A stretch of DNA of 64,000 bases from JBHEBG01 sp046557915 (GTDB lineage Bacteria; Bacteroidota; Bacteroidia; Flavobacteriales; Flavobacteriaceae): NCBI RefSeq assembly GCF_046557915.1, contig NZ_JBHEBG010000001.1, positions 124,001 through 188,000 on the forward strand. The letters are read 5' to 3'. A program made the position numbers and the translations under genes. Shown piece after piece: positions 41,993 to 51,764 of the stretch (the first letter of the stretch is position 1; each line of letters opens with the position of its first letter). Under the pieces are notes generated by a model. The model was not told the DNA's origin and made no database searches. It was given only the letters and a program-made list of their open reading frames with translations.

Positions 41993-42721
41993 ATGACACC
42001 ATTTATAGCCGAAATCATTGGCACCACGTTATTGATTTTAATGGGTAACGGAGTAGTTGCCAACGTAATATTAAAAGGTACCAAAGGAAACAACAGTGGT
42101 TGGATCGTAATTACCACCGGTTGGGGCTTGGCGGTTTATATAGCTGTAGTTGTAGCTGCTCCGTATAGCGGAGCCCACATTAATCCTGCAGTAAGTATTG
42201 GTCTGGCCCTGGCAGGAAAATTTGATTGGGCAGCTGTACCCATGTATGTTTTAGCACAGTTTATAGGCGCCATGCTCGGTGCCGCAATGGTTTGGCTTAT
42301 ACACAAAGATCATTTTGAAATAACGGAGGACAAAGTGGTAAAACGATCGGTTTTTTGCAACACGCCAGCCATTGCCAATAGGTTTTTAAACCTTTTCACT
42401 GAATTTGTAGGCACCTTTGTACTAGTGTTTACCGTACTTTATTTTACCAGTGCAAGCATAGAAGATACAAATGCGGTAGTTGGCTTGGGATCTCTTGGGG
42501 CACTTCCTGTGGCTTTGCTGGTTTGGGGGATAGGATTATCGTTAGGAGGCACCACGGGTTATGCCATAAACCCAGCACGGGATTTAGGGCCTAGAATAAT
42601 GCATGCCCTCCTGCCCATAAAAGAAAAGGGTTCAAACGGTTGGGGCTACTCATGGATTCCTGTAATTGGACCTATTTTGGGAGGTGTGGCTGCAGCGCTA
42701 TTGATGCTGGCGCTCTCTTAA
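41993..42721 (+). CDS. glpF: Glycerol facilitator (aquaporin family)
   Basis: 242 residues, six membrane helices and two half-helices. The NPA boxes are GAHINPAVSIGLA near 64 and GYAINPARDLGPR near 188; the Asp after the second NPAR (NPARD) is the glycerol-facilitator form. It lets glycerol cross the inner membrane for GlpK to trap. Confidence 0.95.
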   Translation: MTPFIAEIIGTTLLILMGNGVVANVILKGTKGNNSGWIVITTGWGLAVYIAVVVAAPYSGAHINPAVSIGLALAGKFDWAAVPMYVLAQFIGAMLGAAMVWLIHKDHFEITEDKVVKRSVFCNTPAIANRFLNLFTEFVGTFVLVFTVLYFTSASIEDTNAVVGLGSLGALPVALLVWGIGLSLGGTTGYAINPARDLGPRIMHALLPIKEKGSNGWGYSWIPVIGPILGGVAAALLMLALS

Positions 42722-42743
42722 ATTATAATGGCCGACCATTATA

Positions 42744-44027
42744 CTATTCTTTGGTGATGGCTTGGGCTGCAATGTAGGCCCCTGTCCAAGCATTCTGAAA
42801 ATTAAACCCTCCGGTTATTGCATCTACATTGATTACCTCTCCTGCGAAGTATAGGTTAGACCGTAATTTACTCTCGTAAGTCTTAAAATTTATTTCTTTT
42901 AATTCTATTCCCCCTGCGGTAACAAACTCTTCTTTGAAAGTGCTCTTACCATCTACAACGAAGATCGATGCCGTTAACTGCTCGGAAAGGCTTGCCAAAT
43001 GATCCTTGGAAGTATCGGCCCATTTCATATCGTCGGCAATACCCGCTGCCCTAACTAAATTGATCCATAATCTTCTAGGAATATCCACCCCATGGGTTCT
43101 AAGAACCGTTTTCTTTGCCTCTACCTCTTTAATTTCCAACAAAAGCTGTTGCACCGCTTCATCATAGTAATCTGGAAGCCAGTTTACCTTAACCTTAAAT
43201 TTGTAGTTTCTTTCGTTGAGCGCTCTAGCACCCCATGCAGATAGTTTTAGTACCGCAGGGCCACTGATGCCCCAATGTGTAATTAACAATGGTCCTTCGG
43301 ATTCCAATTTTGGGGTTTGTTCAATCTTACTTTTTAATTTGACAGTAATCTTGGAGTCGAATATTTTTTTGGGTAGCACGGACACCCTAGCGTATGTGCT
43401 TACTCCCGGGATACCTTGGATACGGGGGTCTTTGATGTTAAATGTAAATAAAGAAGGAACAGGGGATTGTATAGTGTGACCCAAGGCTTCCATCAAGTTC
43501 CAAATTTTGGAGCTGCTGCCCGACGCAATTAATATTTTTCTGGCACTATAGGTTTTTTTAATAGTCTTTACTTGCCATACTTGAGTAGTTTTCGCATCTA
43601 CCTCAACAGAGGTAATGTTGGTTACCGCACTGTGTCTAAGCAGGGTAACGCCCAACCTATCGATCTCGCTCATGAAAAAGTCGATAATGGTTTGCGAAGT
43701 ATTGCTTTTGGGAAACATTCTGCCGTCTTCCTCCGTTTTGAGGGAAATTCCTTTTCCTTCAAAAAACGCAACGGTATCCCTGCTGCCATGGGTATAGAAA
43801 GGTCCTAGTAGTTCTTTTTCTCCTCTGGGATAGTTTTTAACCAGTTCATTAGGGTCAAATTCGGCATGCGTAACATTACACCTACCTCCACCCGAAACCC
43901 TTACTTTAGCAAGAACTTCTTTGCCTCGCTCCACAATGGCCACCTTTAGTTGTGGTGCCGTTTCCGCGATATGAATGGCTGCATAAAACCCTGCGGCTCC
44001 ACCCCCTACTATAATAACGTCAAACAT
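42744..44027 (-). CDS. HI0933/YhiN-family flavoprotein
   Basis: 427 residues. The FAD motif VIIVGGGAAGFYAAIHIAE is at 4-22; VRVSGGGRCNVTHAEF near 43 and the terminal YFAGEVINVDAITGGFNFQNAWTGAYIAAQA are hallmarks of the HI0933 group (BaiN-like NAD(P)/FAD oxidoreductases). The physiological reaction is not established. Its ATG overlaps the stop of the upstream GDPD gene by one base. Confidence 0.88.
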   Translation of the reverse strand: MFDVIIVGGGAAGFYAAIHIAETAPQLKVAIVERGKEVLAKVRVSGGGRCNVTHAEFDPNELVKNYPRGEKELLGPFYTHGSRDTVAFFEGKGISLKTEEDGRMFPKSNTSQTIIDFFMSEIDRLGVTLLRHSAVTNITSVEVDAKTTQVWQVKTIKKTYSARKILIASGSSSKIWNLMEALGHTIQSPVPSLFTFNIKDPRIQGIPGVSTYARVSVLPKKIFDSKITVKLKSKIEQTPKLESEGPLLITHWGISGPAVLKLSAWGARALNERNYKFKVKVNWLPDYYDEAVQQLLLEIKEVEAKKTVLRTHGVDIPRRLWINLVRAAGIADDMKWADTSKDHLASLSEQLTASIFVVDGKSTFKEEFVTAGGIELKEINFKTYESKLRSNLYFAGEVINVDAITGGFNFQNAWTGAYIAAQAITKE

Positions 44028-44779
44028 TAGTGTGCCCGCTCCGGAAAGTTGGTGAAAATACCGTCTACACCCATATTTTTAATACGTTCTATGTCATCGG
44101 CGCTGTTTACCGTCCAAGTATATACCTTAAACCCAGCGTCGTGTATTTGTTTCACGGTTTCTACATCCAACTTTTCAAAATTGGGATTAATGGACTCTGC
44201 TTTTAGTTCCTTTGCTATCGGAATAGCTTCCAAAGGGTCTCCGTCCGTAAGCACGGCAATGGCCATTTCCTTGTTTAACTCTCGGGTTTTTTTTAGTTCA
44301 TCCCAGTTAAAACTGGAAATCAAAAAATTATTGGGTGCCCATCCATTGTTCTCTATATACTTTCCAGTAATAAAATTCACCCGGTCAGCGGTATTGGCTC
44401 CCTTTAATTCAATATTTAATCTCACTTTATTATCGATCAATCGCAAAACCTCCTGTAGCATAGGGATTTTATGGTTACCATCTAAAATAAGTTGTTTTAG
44501 ATCTACTATGTTGTATTCTTCTATTCTGCCACCACCATTGGCCAAACGTTCCACACGTTCATCATGGAAAACTACAATTTCCCCACTTACTATTCTAAAA
44601 ACATCGATCTCTATCATGTCAACCCCCAAATCCAATGCCTTTTGTACGGAGGCAAGCGTATTTTCGGTTTCGTGGCCCATGGCCCCGCGATGCCCTATTA
44701 CCATAAGTTTGTTATTTTGACTTATACAGGAGGAAAACAAAACAATTCCGGTTAGATAAAGAATGTACTTTTTTTTCAT
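44027..44779 (-). CDS. Glycerophosphodiester phosphodiesterase lipoprotein
   Basis: 250 residues from ATG 44779. The N-terminus MKKKYILYLTGIVLFSSCISQ is a lipoprotein signal (Cys18). The GDPD domain has MVIGHRGAMGHETENT (catalytic His and Arg, then metal Glu), DMIEIDVFR, VVFHDERVERLANG and LNIELKG. It would release glycerol 3-phosphate or glycerol-type products from phospholipid head groups outside the inner membrane, consistent with the nearby glpK/glpF pair. An upstream extension of the frame lacks a signal and is not used. Confidence 0.9.
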   Translation of the reverse strand: MKKKYILYLTGIVLFSSCISQNNKLMVIGHRGAMGHETENTLASVQKALDLGVDMIEIDVFRIVSGEIVVFHDERVERLANGGGRIEEYNIVDLKQLILDGNHKIPMLQEVLRLIDNKVRLNIELKGANTADRVNFITGKYIENNGWAPNNFLISSFNWDELKKTRELNKEMAIAVLTDGDPLEAIPIAKELKAESINPNFEKLDVETVKQIHDAGFKVYTWTVNSADDIERIKNMGVDGIFTNFPERAH

Positions 44780-44932
44780 ATTGCAAATTAATTTTAAACG
44801 TAAAAATACAATTTGAAACTGAGATTTATAGGTTCCTTTTGCAAACAATTCAGCCCTTCTTTTTTTAGTTTAATTTTATCATATGTGCATAAATCTTCTT
44901 TTATTTTAGTGATATCTATAATTTTTCTTTGA

Positions 44933-44940
44933 TATATTTG
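44933..44940 (+). promoter_or_regulatory. -7 promoter element of the small membrane-protein gene
   Basis: TATATTTG fits TAnnTTTG 30 bp ahead of the ATG at 44971. Confidence 0.5.
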
Positions 44941-44970
44941 TAAATATATTAACCAATTAATAACTAAATT

Positions 44971-45396
44971 ATGTTTTCAAAATCAAACTTGCTGGCCACT
45001 TTGGCCGGTTTTGCGGTAATGTTCTTACTTGGATATGCTATTTGGGGGTTCGCTACCGTAGATTTTTTTACAGAACATTCACTTAACAATGTGATGAAAG
45101 ATCCGCCCAATATGGGCATAATCGCATTAAGTAATTTAATTGCTGTATTTGCCATAAGTACACTTTATGGAAAATGGGCAAGGGGTGTACACAGTGCCAA
45201 AGAAGGTTTTCAATTTGGTGCATGGATAGGTGTTTTCGTTGGTTTTGGCCTTGGACTTTTATGGTTTGCGACTTCGGAACTTATGGATATTACCGGACAT
45301 ATTGCAGAAGCCGTTATCGATGTTATTTTCTACGGTATAATAGGAGCGGTAATTGCCATGGTCTATAAGGCAACTGCTAAAAAAGCACAATCTTAA
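44971..45396 (+). CDS. Small four-helix membrane protein, function unknown
   Basis: 141 residues. Four hydrophobic segments (LATLAGFAVMFLLGYAIWGF, IIALSNLIAVFAISTLYG, AWIGVFVGFGLGLLWF, VIDVIFYGIIGAVIAMVY) and a Lys-rich tail. It resembles DUF1761-like proteins in size and helix spacing, but I see no firm signature. It has its own promoter and a rho-independent-type terminator, so it is a single-gene unit. Confidence 0.7.
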   Translation: MFSKSNLLATLAGFAVMFLLGYAIWGFATVDFFTEHSLNNVMKDPPNMGIIALSNLIAVFAISTLYGKWARGVHSAKEGFQFGAWIGVFVGFGLGLLWFATSELMDITGHIAEAVIDVIFYGIIGAVIAMVYKATAKKAQS

Positions 45397-45407
45397 AAAA
45401 ACAATGA

Positions 45408-45448
45408 GCGGAACTGGGAGTATTGTTTATAAAGCCCGGTTCCGTTTA
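45408..45448. terminator. Bidirectional terminator hairpin
   Basis: GCGGAACTGGG (45408-45418) pairs with CCCGGTTCCGT (45435-45445), with G-U pairs, and is followed by TTTAAA. It lies between convergent genes and can serve both strands. Confidence 0.6.
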
Positions 45449-45481
45449 AACAAATAAAACCCCTTGGTTATACATTATGTC

Positions 45482-47368
45482 CTAGGGTGTAACCCTAAAA
45501 ATAAAGGATTCCAAGGCCGAAATTGAAACATTTAATTTACCAGTTCCTTCCACAACGGTCATAATAATTTCTATTTCTTCCCCTAATTGATCGGTTGCTT
45601 TGTACGAACCATCTTTTAATCCCCATTTTGTTATTATCTCCTTAGGAACTTTAAGTTCAAAGGAGTAATTCTCTTGGGCATCAAAATTGGAAACCACGAT
45701 CAGCTTTTCTTCTGTTGACCATCTTACGTAAGACAGTACACGATGATTGTAATTGACAGTATGGTCCCTATTGTAATAATGGATATCCTCATAGGCTCCC
45801 ATAAGGGCGCTACTCTTCACTGTAAAATTTAGTAACCGTTTGTAGAAGTCCCTCAGTTCTCTTTCTTCTGCCGATAACCGACCTCCATCGAACTTTTTAT
45901 CGTTTACCCATCGTTGATGATGTGGTACTCCTATATAGTCAAAAATAGAGGTGCGACTTGGTTGTCCAAACCCAGCATTTTCTGCTCCAGGTTCTCCTAC
46001 TTCTTGTCCAAAATAAATCATGGTTGGAGAGGTACCAATTGTTGCCGATACCACCATTGCCGGTTTCCCTTTTTTTGCATCGCCGGCAAATTCGGGACTC
46101 GCAATTCGTTGCTCATCATGGTTTTCCAAAAAGTGGAGCATATGATGCTCAATATCTAGCAAGCCCTTTTGAACTACAGGTATATGATCTGTCCATCCAT
46201 GACCCTGCATAATATGCTTTAACGAGTCATACAGTTCTACCTTGTCGTACAAATAATCCATTTTACCCCTATGTATAAAATCTCGGTACAGGTCTGGATT
46301 GTATACCTCGGCCAATAAAAAAGCTTTAGGATTCTTCATTTTGATAGAAGAATTCATATAACTCCAAAACTCCACAGGTACCATTTCTGCCATATCAAAC
46401 CGAAAACCATCAACACCCAGAGCCATCCAATATAGGGCAATGTCTCTAAATTTTTCCCAAGAATTAGGTACTTTCTTTCCTTCCCAAAATTCAAAATGGG
46501 CTTTGTGGTCCTTGTGACCAAAATCTTCGGGAAGCGTTTCAAAATCCAAAGACCCGTTGGGCCGCACTCCATAGTTGATTTTTACTGTCTCGTACCAATC
46601 ATCAAAATTAGGCTGTGCCAAGCGAGAACCGTTCCCTGTCCATTTAGCGGGGTCTTCTTTAAATTTCCCATCGCTAAAGGGATGCATGCCATTACCCAAT
46701 GGCAAATAACCATTCTCCCATTCTGGCACCTTAAAAGTCTCATTTGGGATGTAATAAAAATTGTTATCGCGGTGGTAATCTACTGAGGAATCATCGGAAG
46801 CGCCAAAGGGCTCGGCTCCTTCAGGGGTAGAGCTTCCCTCATAATTTCTGGCCACATGATTGGGTACTATATCAATCAAAACTTTTAGACCTGCCTTGTG
46901 TGATCTATCTATCAATGCTTTAAATTCGGCAAGCCGATCTTTGGGATTTTCGGCCAAATCGGGATTAACATTGTAATAGTCTTTTACTGCATAGGGAGAA
47001 CCAGCTCTGCCCTTAACCACATCAGGATCATCCACGGAGATCCCGTATTGGGTGTAGTCTGTGATCACCGCATGGTGCGGCACTCCGGTATACCAAACGT
47101 AGGTAATCCCTAAATCCTTGATTTCGTCTAACGCCTTATCGGTAAAATCATTGAACTTCCCAACACCATTTTCGGTAAGCGTACCCCAAGGTTTGTTGGT
47201 GGTATTTGTATTGCCAAAAAGTCTGGTGAATACTTGGTATACAACTTCTTTGTGTTTTTCTCCTCCTTGTTTTGGGACTGTTGAATTTGGCATTTCCTTT
47301 ATTTCGTTTTTACACCCCAGAAGAAACAAAATAGCTAGCATTTTACAATAAATAGCTACCGTGTTCAT
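45482..47368 (-). CDS. GH13 alpha-amylase-family lipoprotein
   Basis: 628 residues from ATG 47368, 4 bp after the GH65 stop; a TTG at 47380 would overlap it. The signal ends in LFLLGC (Cys19). Catalytic regions of GH13 are clear: VLIDIVPNHV near 170, GFRFDMAEMVP near 309 (nucleophile Asp), FLLAEVYNPD near 342 (acid/base Glu) and HFLENHDEQRIA near 408. A C-terminal beta-sandwich completes it. It should hydrolyse alpha-glucans at the cell surface or periplasm to maltose or oligosaccharides for the GH65 enzyme. It is the last gene of a GH65-linked operon. Confidence 0.92.
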   Translation of the reverse strand: MNTVAIYCKMLAILFLLGCKNEIKEMPNSTVPKQGGEKHKEVVYQVFTRLFGNTNTTNKPWGTLTENGVGKFNDFTDKALDEIKDLGITYVWYTGVPHHAVITDYTQYGISVDDPDVVKGRAGSPYAVKDYYNVNPDLAENPKDRLAEFKALIDRSHKAGLKVLIDIVPNHVARNYEGSSTPEGAEPFGASDDSSVDYHRDNNFYYIPNETFKVPEWENGYLPLGNGMHPFSDGKFKEDPAKWTGNGSRLAQPNFDDWYETVKINYGVRPNGSLDFETLPEDFGHKDHKAHFEFWEGKKVPNSWEKFRDIALYWMALGVDGFRFDMAEMVPVEFWSYMNSSIKMKNPKAFLLAEVYNPDLYRDFIHRGKMDYLYDKVELYDSLKHIMQGHGWTDHIPVVQKGLLDIEHHMLHFLENHDEQRIASPEFAGDAKKGKPAMVVSATIGTSPTMIYFGQEVGEPGAENAGFGQPSRTSIFDYIGVPHHQRWVNDKKFDGGRLSAEERELRDFYKRLLNFTVKSSALMGAYEDIHYYNRDHTVNYNHRVLSYVRWSTEEKLIVVSNFDAQENYSFELKVPKEIITKWGLKDGSYKATDQLGEEIEIIMTVVEGTGKLNVSISALESFIFRVTP

Positions 47369-47372
47369 ATTT

Positions 47373-49679
47373 TTAGGCAAAAGTTGTTTCTCCGGGTTTT
47401 AATGCCAATCTTTTTCCGTTAAAACGAATAGACATCTCTTCCGTACCGGTTAGTTCAAAACTGGTCTCCTTATCGGTAACCTTTATTCTCAAGATCCTGT
47501 TCCTAAAATTTATTTTAAAAGAATATGCGCTCCATTGCTTTGGTATTCTTGGTGCAAAAGATAATTTATCGTCCGCAATGCGCATACCGCCAAATCCTTC
47601 AACGATGCTCATCCACGTTCCTGCCATTGAGGTTATATGTAAACCTTCTTCCACTTCTTTGTTATAGTCGTCCAAATCCAATCTAGACGTTCTCAAATAA
47701 AAGGTATAGGCCTGCTCCATTCTATCCAGTTTTGCTGCCTGAATACTATGTACGCATGGGGATAACGAAGATTCGTGCACGGTAAAGGGTTCATAAAAAT
47801 CAAAATGTCGCTCCAGCTCTTCAGTAGTAAAATGATCTTCGAACAAATAGAAGCCTTGTAATGTATCGGCTTGTTTAATATAAGGCGAACGAAGAATTCT
47901 GTCCCAGCTCCATTTTTGATTTATTGGTCTTTGGGATTTATCCAAATCTGCAACGGTTATCAATTCCTTATCCAAAAAACCGTCTTGTTGCAAAAATATC
48001 TGATACTCTTCCGAGTATGGAAAATACATTCCCTGGGCCACTTCTTCCCATAATGCCGTCTCTGCTTCCGTTAGTTTGGTTTGTCCTATGATCCTTTGAT
48101 AATCTTCCGGATATCCCTCCTTTACTTTTTGTAATTGTGTAATGGTATAATTAATACACCATTTGGCCAGATAATTGGTATACCAATTGTTGTTTACATT
48201 ATTTTCATATTCATTGGGACCTGTCACTCCCAGAATTACATACTTGTTTTTATCCTTTGAAAAGCTAGCGCGTTGATGCCAAAAGCGACTGATTCCTATT
48301 AAAACCTCAAGACCCATTTCTGGAATGTAAGTATAATCCCCGGTGTACCTATAGTAATTGTAAATGGCAAAGGCAATAGCTCCGTTTCTGTGTATTTCCT
48401 CAAAGGTAATTTCCCATTCATTATGGCACTCTTCGCCGTTCATGGTTACCATGGGATATAGAGCAGCTCCGTTGGTGAACCCCAACTTTTGGGCATTTTC
48501 AATTGCTTTTTCCAAATGGTTATACCTATATTTTAATAGTTTTCTGGCTACCTGTTGGTCTTTGGTGGCCATATAGAACGGTATGCAATAGGCCTCGGTA
48601 TCCCAGTAGGTACTCCCTCCGTATTTTTCGCCAGTAAACCCTTTTGGACCAATGTTGAGCCTAGAGTCCTTCCCTAAATAGGTTTGGTTTAACTGAAAAA
48701 TATTGAATCGTATTCCTTGTTGGGCCTTTATATCACCTTCTATGGCAATATCACTCATGTCCCATATATCTGCCCAAGCTTGTGCCTGTTTGGCCAATAA
48801 ACCCTCAAACCCAATGGAAACAGCCTCTTTTAGTAATCTTTTTGCGGCATTTACGAGCTCCGAAGGTTTATGATTGGTAGATACGGTATAGCCTCCAAAT
48901 TTGTAAAGTACAGCAGATTTGCCCTTTTCCAGATGCACTTCATGTTCCATCCCTATTTGCACATCTGTTGTGTCGGCGCTAGATTTACCCGCTACAGTCT
49001 TGCCATCACAGATTAGTTTGGATTCCATAAAAGTGCAGGTCGCAAAATTGGTTTTCATGGTATGCGCTTCAATAAAGGCCTGCTGCCCATCCGAAAATAC
49101 ATTGGTGGTATTCCAAAATTTATCGTCCCAATTGGTATCCTCATTGGTAATACCACTGTCTAAATAAGGAATAAATTTTATGTCAACGTCTCCATTCAGG
49201 GAAGTTACTTCGTACTTAATAGCCCCCACCTCGTCTATATCCAAACTTAAGAACCTTGTGGCCCTTACCTCTAACTGGGCACCCTCGGCCATAGTAGCTA
49301 CAAAGCGGCGTTGATACCAGCCCTCCTTCATATTCAACTCGCGCTGAAACCCATCTACCTTTTTACAAGTATTCAGATCTAAAGGCTGTTCATTTACAAA
49401 TACGTTGATCCCTATCCAGTTTGGAGCATTAAGCACTTTGGCAAAATATTCTGGGTAACCGTTTTTCCACCAACCTACCCTAGTTTTGTCCGGATAATAG
49501 ACCCCTCCGATATAACTTCCTTGAAAGCTGGGACCCGAGTATTGTTCCTCAAAATTGGCCCTTTGACCCATTGCCCCGTTTCCAATACTGAAAAGGCTTT
49601 CCGAAGACTTTACGCGGTCTTTGTTAAATCCCTCTTCTATTAAGGACCACTCATCTGGTTTAATGTAATCTTGATTCAT
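47373..49679 (-). CDS. GH65 phosphorylase, probably maltose phosphorylase
   Basis: 768 residues, the usual size. Conserved GH65 blocks: WINGYPE-like GWWKNGYPEYFAKV near 70, YWDTEAYCIPFYMATKDQQVARKLLKYRYNHLEKA near 355, NGEECHNEWEITFEEIHRNGAIAFA near 420 (catalytic acid region), GVTGPNEYENNVNNNWYTNYLA near 475. No signal peptide, so it is cytoplasmic. GH65 enzymes split maltose (or trehalose, kojibiose, nigerose) with phosphate into glucose and beta-glucose 1-phosphate. A pgmB gene follows, supporting this phosphorolytic role; maltose is the most likely disaccharide because of the GH13 neighbour. pgmB is 1 bp upstream. Confidence 0.9.
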   Translation of the reverse strand: MNQDYIKPDEWSLIEEGFNKDRVKSSESLFSIGNGAMGQRANFEEQYSGPSFQGSYIGGVYYPDKTRVGWWKNGYPEYFAKVLNAPNWIGINVFVNEQPLDLNTCKKVDGFQRELNMKEGWYQRRFVATMAEGAQLEVRATRFLSLDIDEVGAIKYEVTSLNGDVDIKFIPYLDSGITNEDTNWDDKFWNTTNVFSDGQQAFIEAHTMKTNFATCTFMESKLICDGKTVAGKSSADTTDVQIGMEHEVHLEKGKSAVLYKFGGYTVSTNHKPSELVNAAKRLLKEAVSIGFEGLLAKQAQAWADIWDMSDIAIEGDIKAQQGIRFNIFQLNQTYLGKDSRLNIGPKGFTGEKYGGSTYWDTEAYCIPFYMATKDQQVARKLLKYRYNHLEKAIENAQKLGFTNGAALYPMVTMNGEECHNEWEITFEEIHRNGAIAFAIYNYYRYTGDYTYIPEMGLEVLIGISRFWHQRASFSKDKNKYVILGVTGPNEYENNVNNNWYTNYLAKWCINYTITQLQKVKEGYPEDYQRIIGQTKLTEAETALWEEVAQGMYFPYSEEYQIFLQQDGFLDKELITVADLDKSQRPINQKWSWDRILRSPYIKQADTLQGFYLFEDHFTTEELERHFDFYEPFTVHESSLSPCVHSIQAAKLDRMEQAYTFYLRTSRLDLDDYNKEVEEGLHITSMAGTWMSIVEGFGGMRIADDKLSFAPRIPKQWSAYSFKINFRNRILRIKVTDKETSFELTGTEEMSIRFNGKRLALKPGETTFA

Positions 49680-49680
49680 T

Positions 49681-50337
49681 TTAACTATTGGTTAGTTGTT
49701 TTATAAATTCTAGGTCGATTTCGGTAAAATCCTTAAAATTATAAGTAGCCTGTGATAAAATTTCGGCATCGCCAATACCTACGGTTAGCATACCTGCGGC
49801 ATTGGCAGCCTCAATCCCAGCAACAGCATCCTCGAATACTACACAATTTTCAGGGGAGGCATCCAACATTTCCGCTGCCTTAAGGAAAACCTCGGGATCT
49901 GGCTTCGCCTTAGTAACTTCATTGCCATCCACGATAGCATCAAAATAACTCAATAAGTTTACCTTTTCCAAAATAGGGCGAGCATTTTTGCTAGCAGACC
50001 CTAGGGCCATGGCAATATCTTCTTGCTTCAAATACTTTAAAACCTTAGGGACATCTGGAAGAATTTCGGACTCGTTCATAGTTTCAATATACCCCAAATA
50101 GTCCGTGTTCTTCTCAACAAGCCAATCTTCAAACTGTTGCTTAGGTACCTCTACGTTGCCCATTTCCAGTAAAATTTCCAAACATCTTCTTCTGCTTACT
50201 CCCTTAAATTGTTCATTTTGTTCTTCCGTAAAATCGAACCCCAACTGATTTGCCAGTTTTTTCCATGCCAAATAGTGGTATTTGGCGGTATCAACGATAA
50301 CCCCATCCAAATCAAATATAAATCCGGTTCGTTCCAT
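49681..50337 (-). CDS. pgmB: Beta-phosphoglucomutase
   Basis: 218 residues of the HAD superfamily. FIFDLDGVIVDTAKYHYLAWKKLANQLG at the start carries nucleophile Asp and acid Asp. FKGVSRRRCLEIL near 45 is the cap-domain beta-PGM motif, ALGSASKNARPILEKV near 112 and KPDPEVFLKAAEML near 145 follow, and CVVFEDAVAGIEAA near 165 is the last HAD motif. It interconverts beta-glucose 1-phosphate and glucose 6-phosphate, feeding GH65 product to glycolysis. Confidence 0.94.
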   Translation of the reverse strand: MERTGFIFDLDGVIVDTAKYHYLAWKKLANQLGFDFTEEQNEQFKGVSRRRCLEILLEMGNVEVPKQQFEDWLVEKNTDYLGYIETMNESEILPDVPKVLKYLKQEDIAMALGSASKNARPILEKVNLLSYFDAIVDGNEVTKAKPDPEVFLKAAEMLDASPENCVVFEDAVAGIEAANAAGMLTVGIGDAEILSQATYNFKDFTEIDLEFIKQLTNS

Positions 50338-50357
50338 GTATTTTAAAATAAGTGTAA

Positions 50358-51383
50358 TCAGTTGATGGTAGATTCCCTTTCCATTAGGGTAGATTTTAGA
50401 ATCTCCGTTCTATAGGTCTCCTCTTCACTTTCATCTTCTATTTCTACTTTTTCGATAAGCATCTGTGCTGCAATCTCTCCCATACGTTGCCCGTGTTGGG
50501 CGATAGCTGTTAAACTTGGGTTGGCGTATTTGGACAATATGCCATCTGTAAAACCAATAAAAGATATGTCTTCCGGGATTCTAAATCCCTTTTTCTGTAT
50601 TACGCGCATGCTATGAATAGCAAATATTTCGTTCACACAGAGCACGGCATCTACCTCCACACCATCAAAAAAAGTTCTTATTGCATTTTCGTCTATATGC
50701 ATGTAGGGTAATTTAAGAATAAGCTCATCTTTAACCTCCAGGCCATTTTCCAACAACGCCTGGCAATATCCCTCCATTCTACTCTTACTTACACTGAGAT
50801 AACTTTCTGTTGTTATCAACGCAATTTTTCTTCTGCCGTTATCTATTAACTTTTTGGTGGCCTCATAAGCACCTTCTTTGTCATTAATTATAACCTTATC
50901 GCAAGCCACCTCATCCGTAATACGATCGAATAGTACCAGAGGTATGCCCTGTTCCGTTACCTCCTTCAAATGATTATAGTCGTTCTTCAATTGGGTCTCT
51001 GAGGATAATGACATAATAAACCCATCTATACTTCCGTTGGCCAACATTTCCATATTAATCACTTCCTTATCAAAGGATTCATCGGAAAGACATACGATTA
51101 CGTTGTAACCTTTGGCATTGGCGTACTTTTCTATCCCTGTGATCACTGTTGTGAAAAAATGATGTACGATCTCAGGAATAATTACCCCAATGTTTTTGGT
51201 ACGCTTATTTTTTAGGCTAATAGCGATGTTGTTGGGCTTGTAATTGTAAAGCTTCGCAAAGGCCTGTATTTTCTCTTTGGTATCCCTGCTTATTTCTTCG
51301 CTATTTTTTAGAGCTTTGGACACTGTTGAAATAGAAACCTCTAATTCCCTGGCAATATGTTTGAGTGTTATTTTCCTTTTCAA
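50358..51383 (-). CDS. LacI-family regulator of the maltose locus
   Basis: 341 residues. HTH region ITLKHIARELEVSISTVSKALKNSEEISRDTKEKIQAFAKLYNYKPNNIA is the LacI/GalR DNA-binding head with hinge, then a periplasmic-binding-like effector domain (IGVIIPEIVHHFFTTVITGIEKYA, FVLFDRIT-like VLFDRITDEVACDKV, ISFIGFTDGILSKYANPSLTAIAQHG). It should sense a sugar made from maltodextrins. A CG-centred palindrome at 51655-51670, in the divergent region to susC, is the probable operator. It heads the operon with pgmB, GH65 and GH13. Confidence 0.92.
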   Translation of the reverse strand: MKRKITLKHIARELEVSISTVSKALKNSEEISRDTKEKIQAFAKLYNYKPNNIAISLKNKRTKNIGVIIPEIVHHFFTTVITGIEKYANAKGYNVIVCLSDESFDKEVINMEMLANGSIDGFIMSLSSETQLKNDYNHLKEVTEQGIPLVLFDRITDEVACDKVIINDKEGAYEATKKLIDNGRRKIALITTESYLSVSKSRMEGYCQALLENGLEVKDELILKLPYMHIDENAIRTFFDGVEVDAVLCVNEIFAIHSMRVIQKKGFRIPEDISFIGFTDGILSKYANPSLTAIAQHGQRMGEIAAQMLIEKVEIEDESEEETYRTEILKSTLMERESTIN

Positions 51384-51542
51384 ATTAAAAAAGTTAGTTT
51401 AAGGTATCCTGCAAAAATGGAATTTAAGTATTAAAAAAACAACAACGGTAAGTTCCGGTTTTTTTAACAAAAAAATCGTCAATCTTAATTTTGTGATTAT
51501 TTTGGATCAGGTTTTCTTAAAATAGTATTAAATAAAAAAAGC

Positions 51543-51550
51543 TATATTTG
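51543..51550 (+). promoter_or_regulatory. -7 promoter element facing susC
   Basis: TATATTTG fits TAnnTTTG, 214 bp ahead of the susC ATG. Confidence 0.45.
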
Positions 51551-51654
51551 TTACTAAAATTGTCAATTCCCAAACTTTTTTCGACATATTATAAGGATAT
51601 CATAATTTAGAGGATAATAGATTAAGGTTCTATTATTTTCCAAAAGTTATTAAC

Positions 51655-51670
51655 ACGAAACCGTTTTCGT
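51655..51670. promoter_or_regulatory. Candidate LacI-type operator of the maltose locus
   Basis: ACGAAACCGTTTTCGT is a 16-bp palindrome with one mismatched pair and a CG centre (ACGAAA/TTTCGT arms). The CG-centred form is typical of LacI/GalR operators. It lies between the LacI gene and susC. Confidence 0.55.
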
Positions 51671-51764
51671 TGTTCATTAAATCGCAACTCAAAGGAATTT
51701 AACATTTTTTTTATATATGTTTAATGCTTGAATTAAAATTAACTAAACTTAAAATTAACTATTT

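Larger units (their letters stand above)
51384..51764. other. Divergent regulatory region between lacI-type gene and susC
   Basis: No gene is seen. The stretch is AT-rich and contains a TATATTTG promoter motif at 51543-51550 facing susC and a LacI-type palindrome at 51655-51670, about 100 bp downstream of that motif. The susC leader would be about 200 nt, common for SusC transcripts. Oligo-A/T tracts occur at 51432-51480 and 51533-51540. Confidence 0.6.
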